Below, in pieces: positions 63,809 through 64,000 of a stretch of 64,000 bases of DNA (positions are counted from its first letter, which is position 1; the number at the start of each line of letters is the position of its first letter). Made by a program: the position numbers and the translations under genes. The stretch lies in assembly GCA_945897805.1 (NCBI GenBank), contig CAMDFX010000004.1, forward strand, positions 124,001 through 188,000. The letters run 5' to 3'. The notes below the pieces were generated by a model. The model ran no database searches and was not told the origin of the DNA. It saw only the letters and a program-made list of their open reading frames with translations. This DNA is from Chryseobacterium gleum (GTDB lineage: Bacteria; Bacteroidota; Bacteroidia; Flavobacteriales_D; Crocinitomicaceae).

Positions 63809-64000
63809 TATATAAATACGCAAGAACTTGGATTATTTGAATAACAATTAGCTGAAAAAGATGACTAATTAAGAATAATTTTCGATTAATCTACTATAGC
63901 GATTCAACACTTACTTAATAATTATTTTAATGGTTTAGGTGGGGTAAAAAAATATTATTTTAGACTTTTAAGATATTCGAATATCATTTCTTTAGACGTT

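Overview
The window is AT-rich (roughly two thirds A+T). Its promoters carry the Bacteroidetes -7 element TAnnTTTG and its genes largely lack Shine-Dalgarno sequences. Protein families (DUF3127 OB-fold protein, Bacteroidetes-type tyrosine recombinase, DUF3987/DUF6371 mobilisable-element proteins) point to a member of the Bacteroidetes, probably Flavobacteriia. No rRNA, tRNA or CRISPR array was seen. Almost everything recognisable is anti-phage defence, toxin-antitoxin or mobile-element material, so this is a defence island that ends in an integrative element.

Layout. 1-254 is the start of a truncated leftward gene. 479-5377 holds a DnaB-type helicase gene, a retron (structured RNA, reverse transcriptase and a small clamp-like protein), a convergent sigma-54 activator with an RtcR/CARF-like sensor, and an SSB-like OB-fold gene. 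A good -24/-12 promoter precedes the OB-fold gene and a very similar sequence precedes the helicase-retron unit, so one activator may switch on both. 5402-9555 has a WYL regulator between two paralogous beta-domain proteins, a VanZ-like protein, and a DnaA/Hda-like AAA+ protein with a damaged Walker A motif. 9852-19641 is a tight six-gene operon: DUF262/DUF1524 GmrSD-like enzyme, type III Mod and Res, a small protein, a DndD-like SMC ATPase and a HerA-like ATPase. 19642-22618 is an AbiE toxin-antitoxin pair framed by two roughly 311-bp direct repeats and gene remnants. 22619-25736 has HipA/HipB, an orphan Xre regulator and a truncated Sir2 gene.

25747-34012 is a WYL regulator divergent from a MORC/MutL-like ATPase, Z1, DUF4420 and AIPR operon, the known Mza-type set. 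34228-40802 is an LlaJI-like McrBC restriction-modification locus with two further putative nucleases and a convergent Dcm methyltransferase. 41199-46014 is an Hsp70-TPR, superfamily 1 helicase and unknown-protein operon. Its upstream region is a near copy of the control region of the Mza operon and includes the first codons of the WYL gene, so both operons probably answer to the same WYL regulator. 47667-54664 is a RecB/Cas4-like Fe-S nuclease, AlkB dioxygenase, methyltransferase-RecQ fusion and membrane-anchored coiled-coil operon that I cannot match to a named system.

54970-64000 is the left part of an integrative element: att-like repeats, tyrosine integrase, three small HTH proteins, DUF3987 and DUF6371 replication-type proteins, a serine recombinase with a res-like repeat region, and a four-gene ATP-grasp operon with two tiny membrane proteins. 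The strongest candidates for undescribed systems are the sigma-54-linked helicase/retron/clamp locus, the Hsp70-helicase operon under shared WYL control, and the nuclease-AlkB-methyltransferase/RecQ operon.
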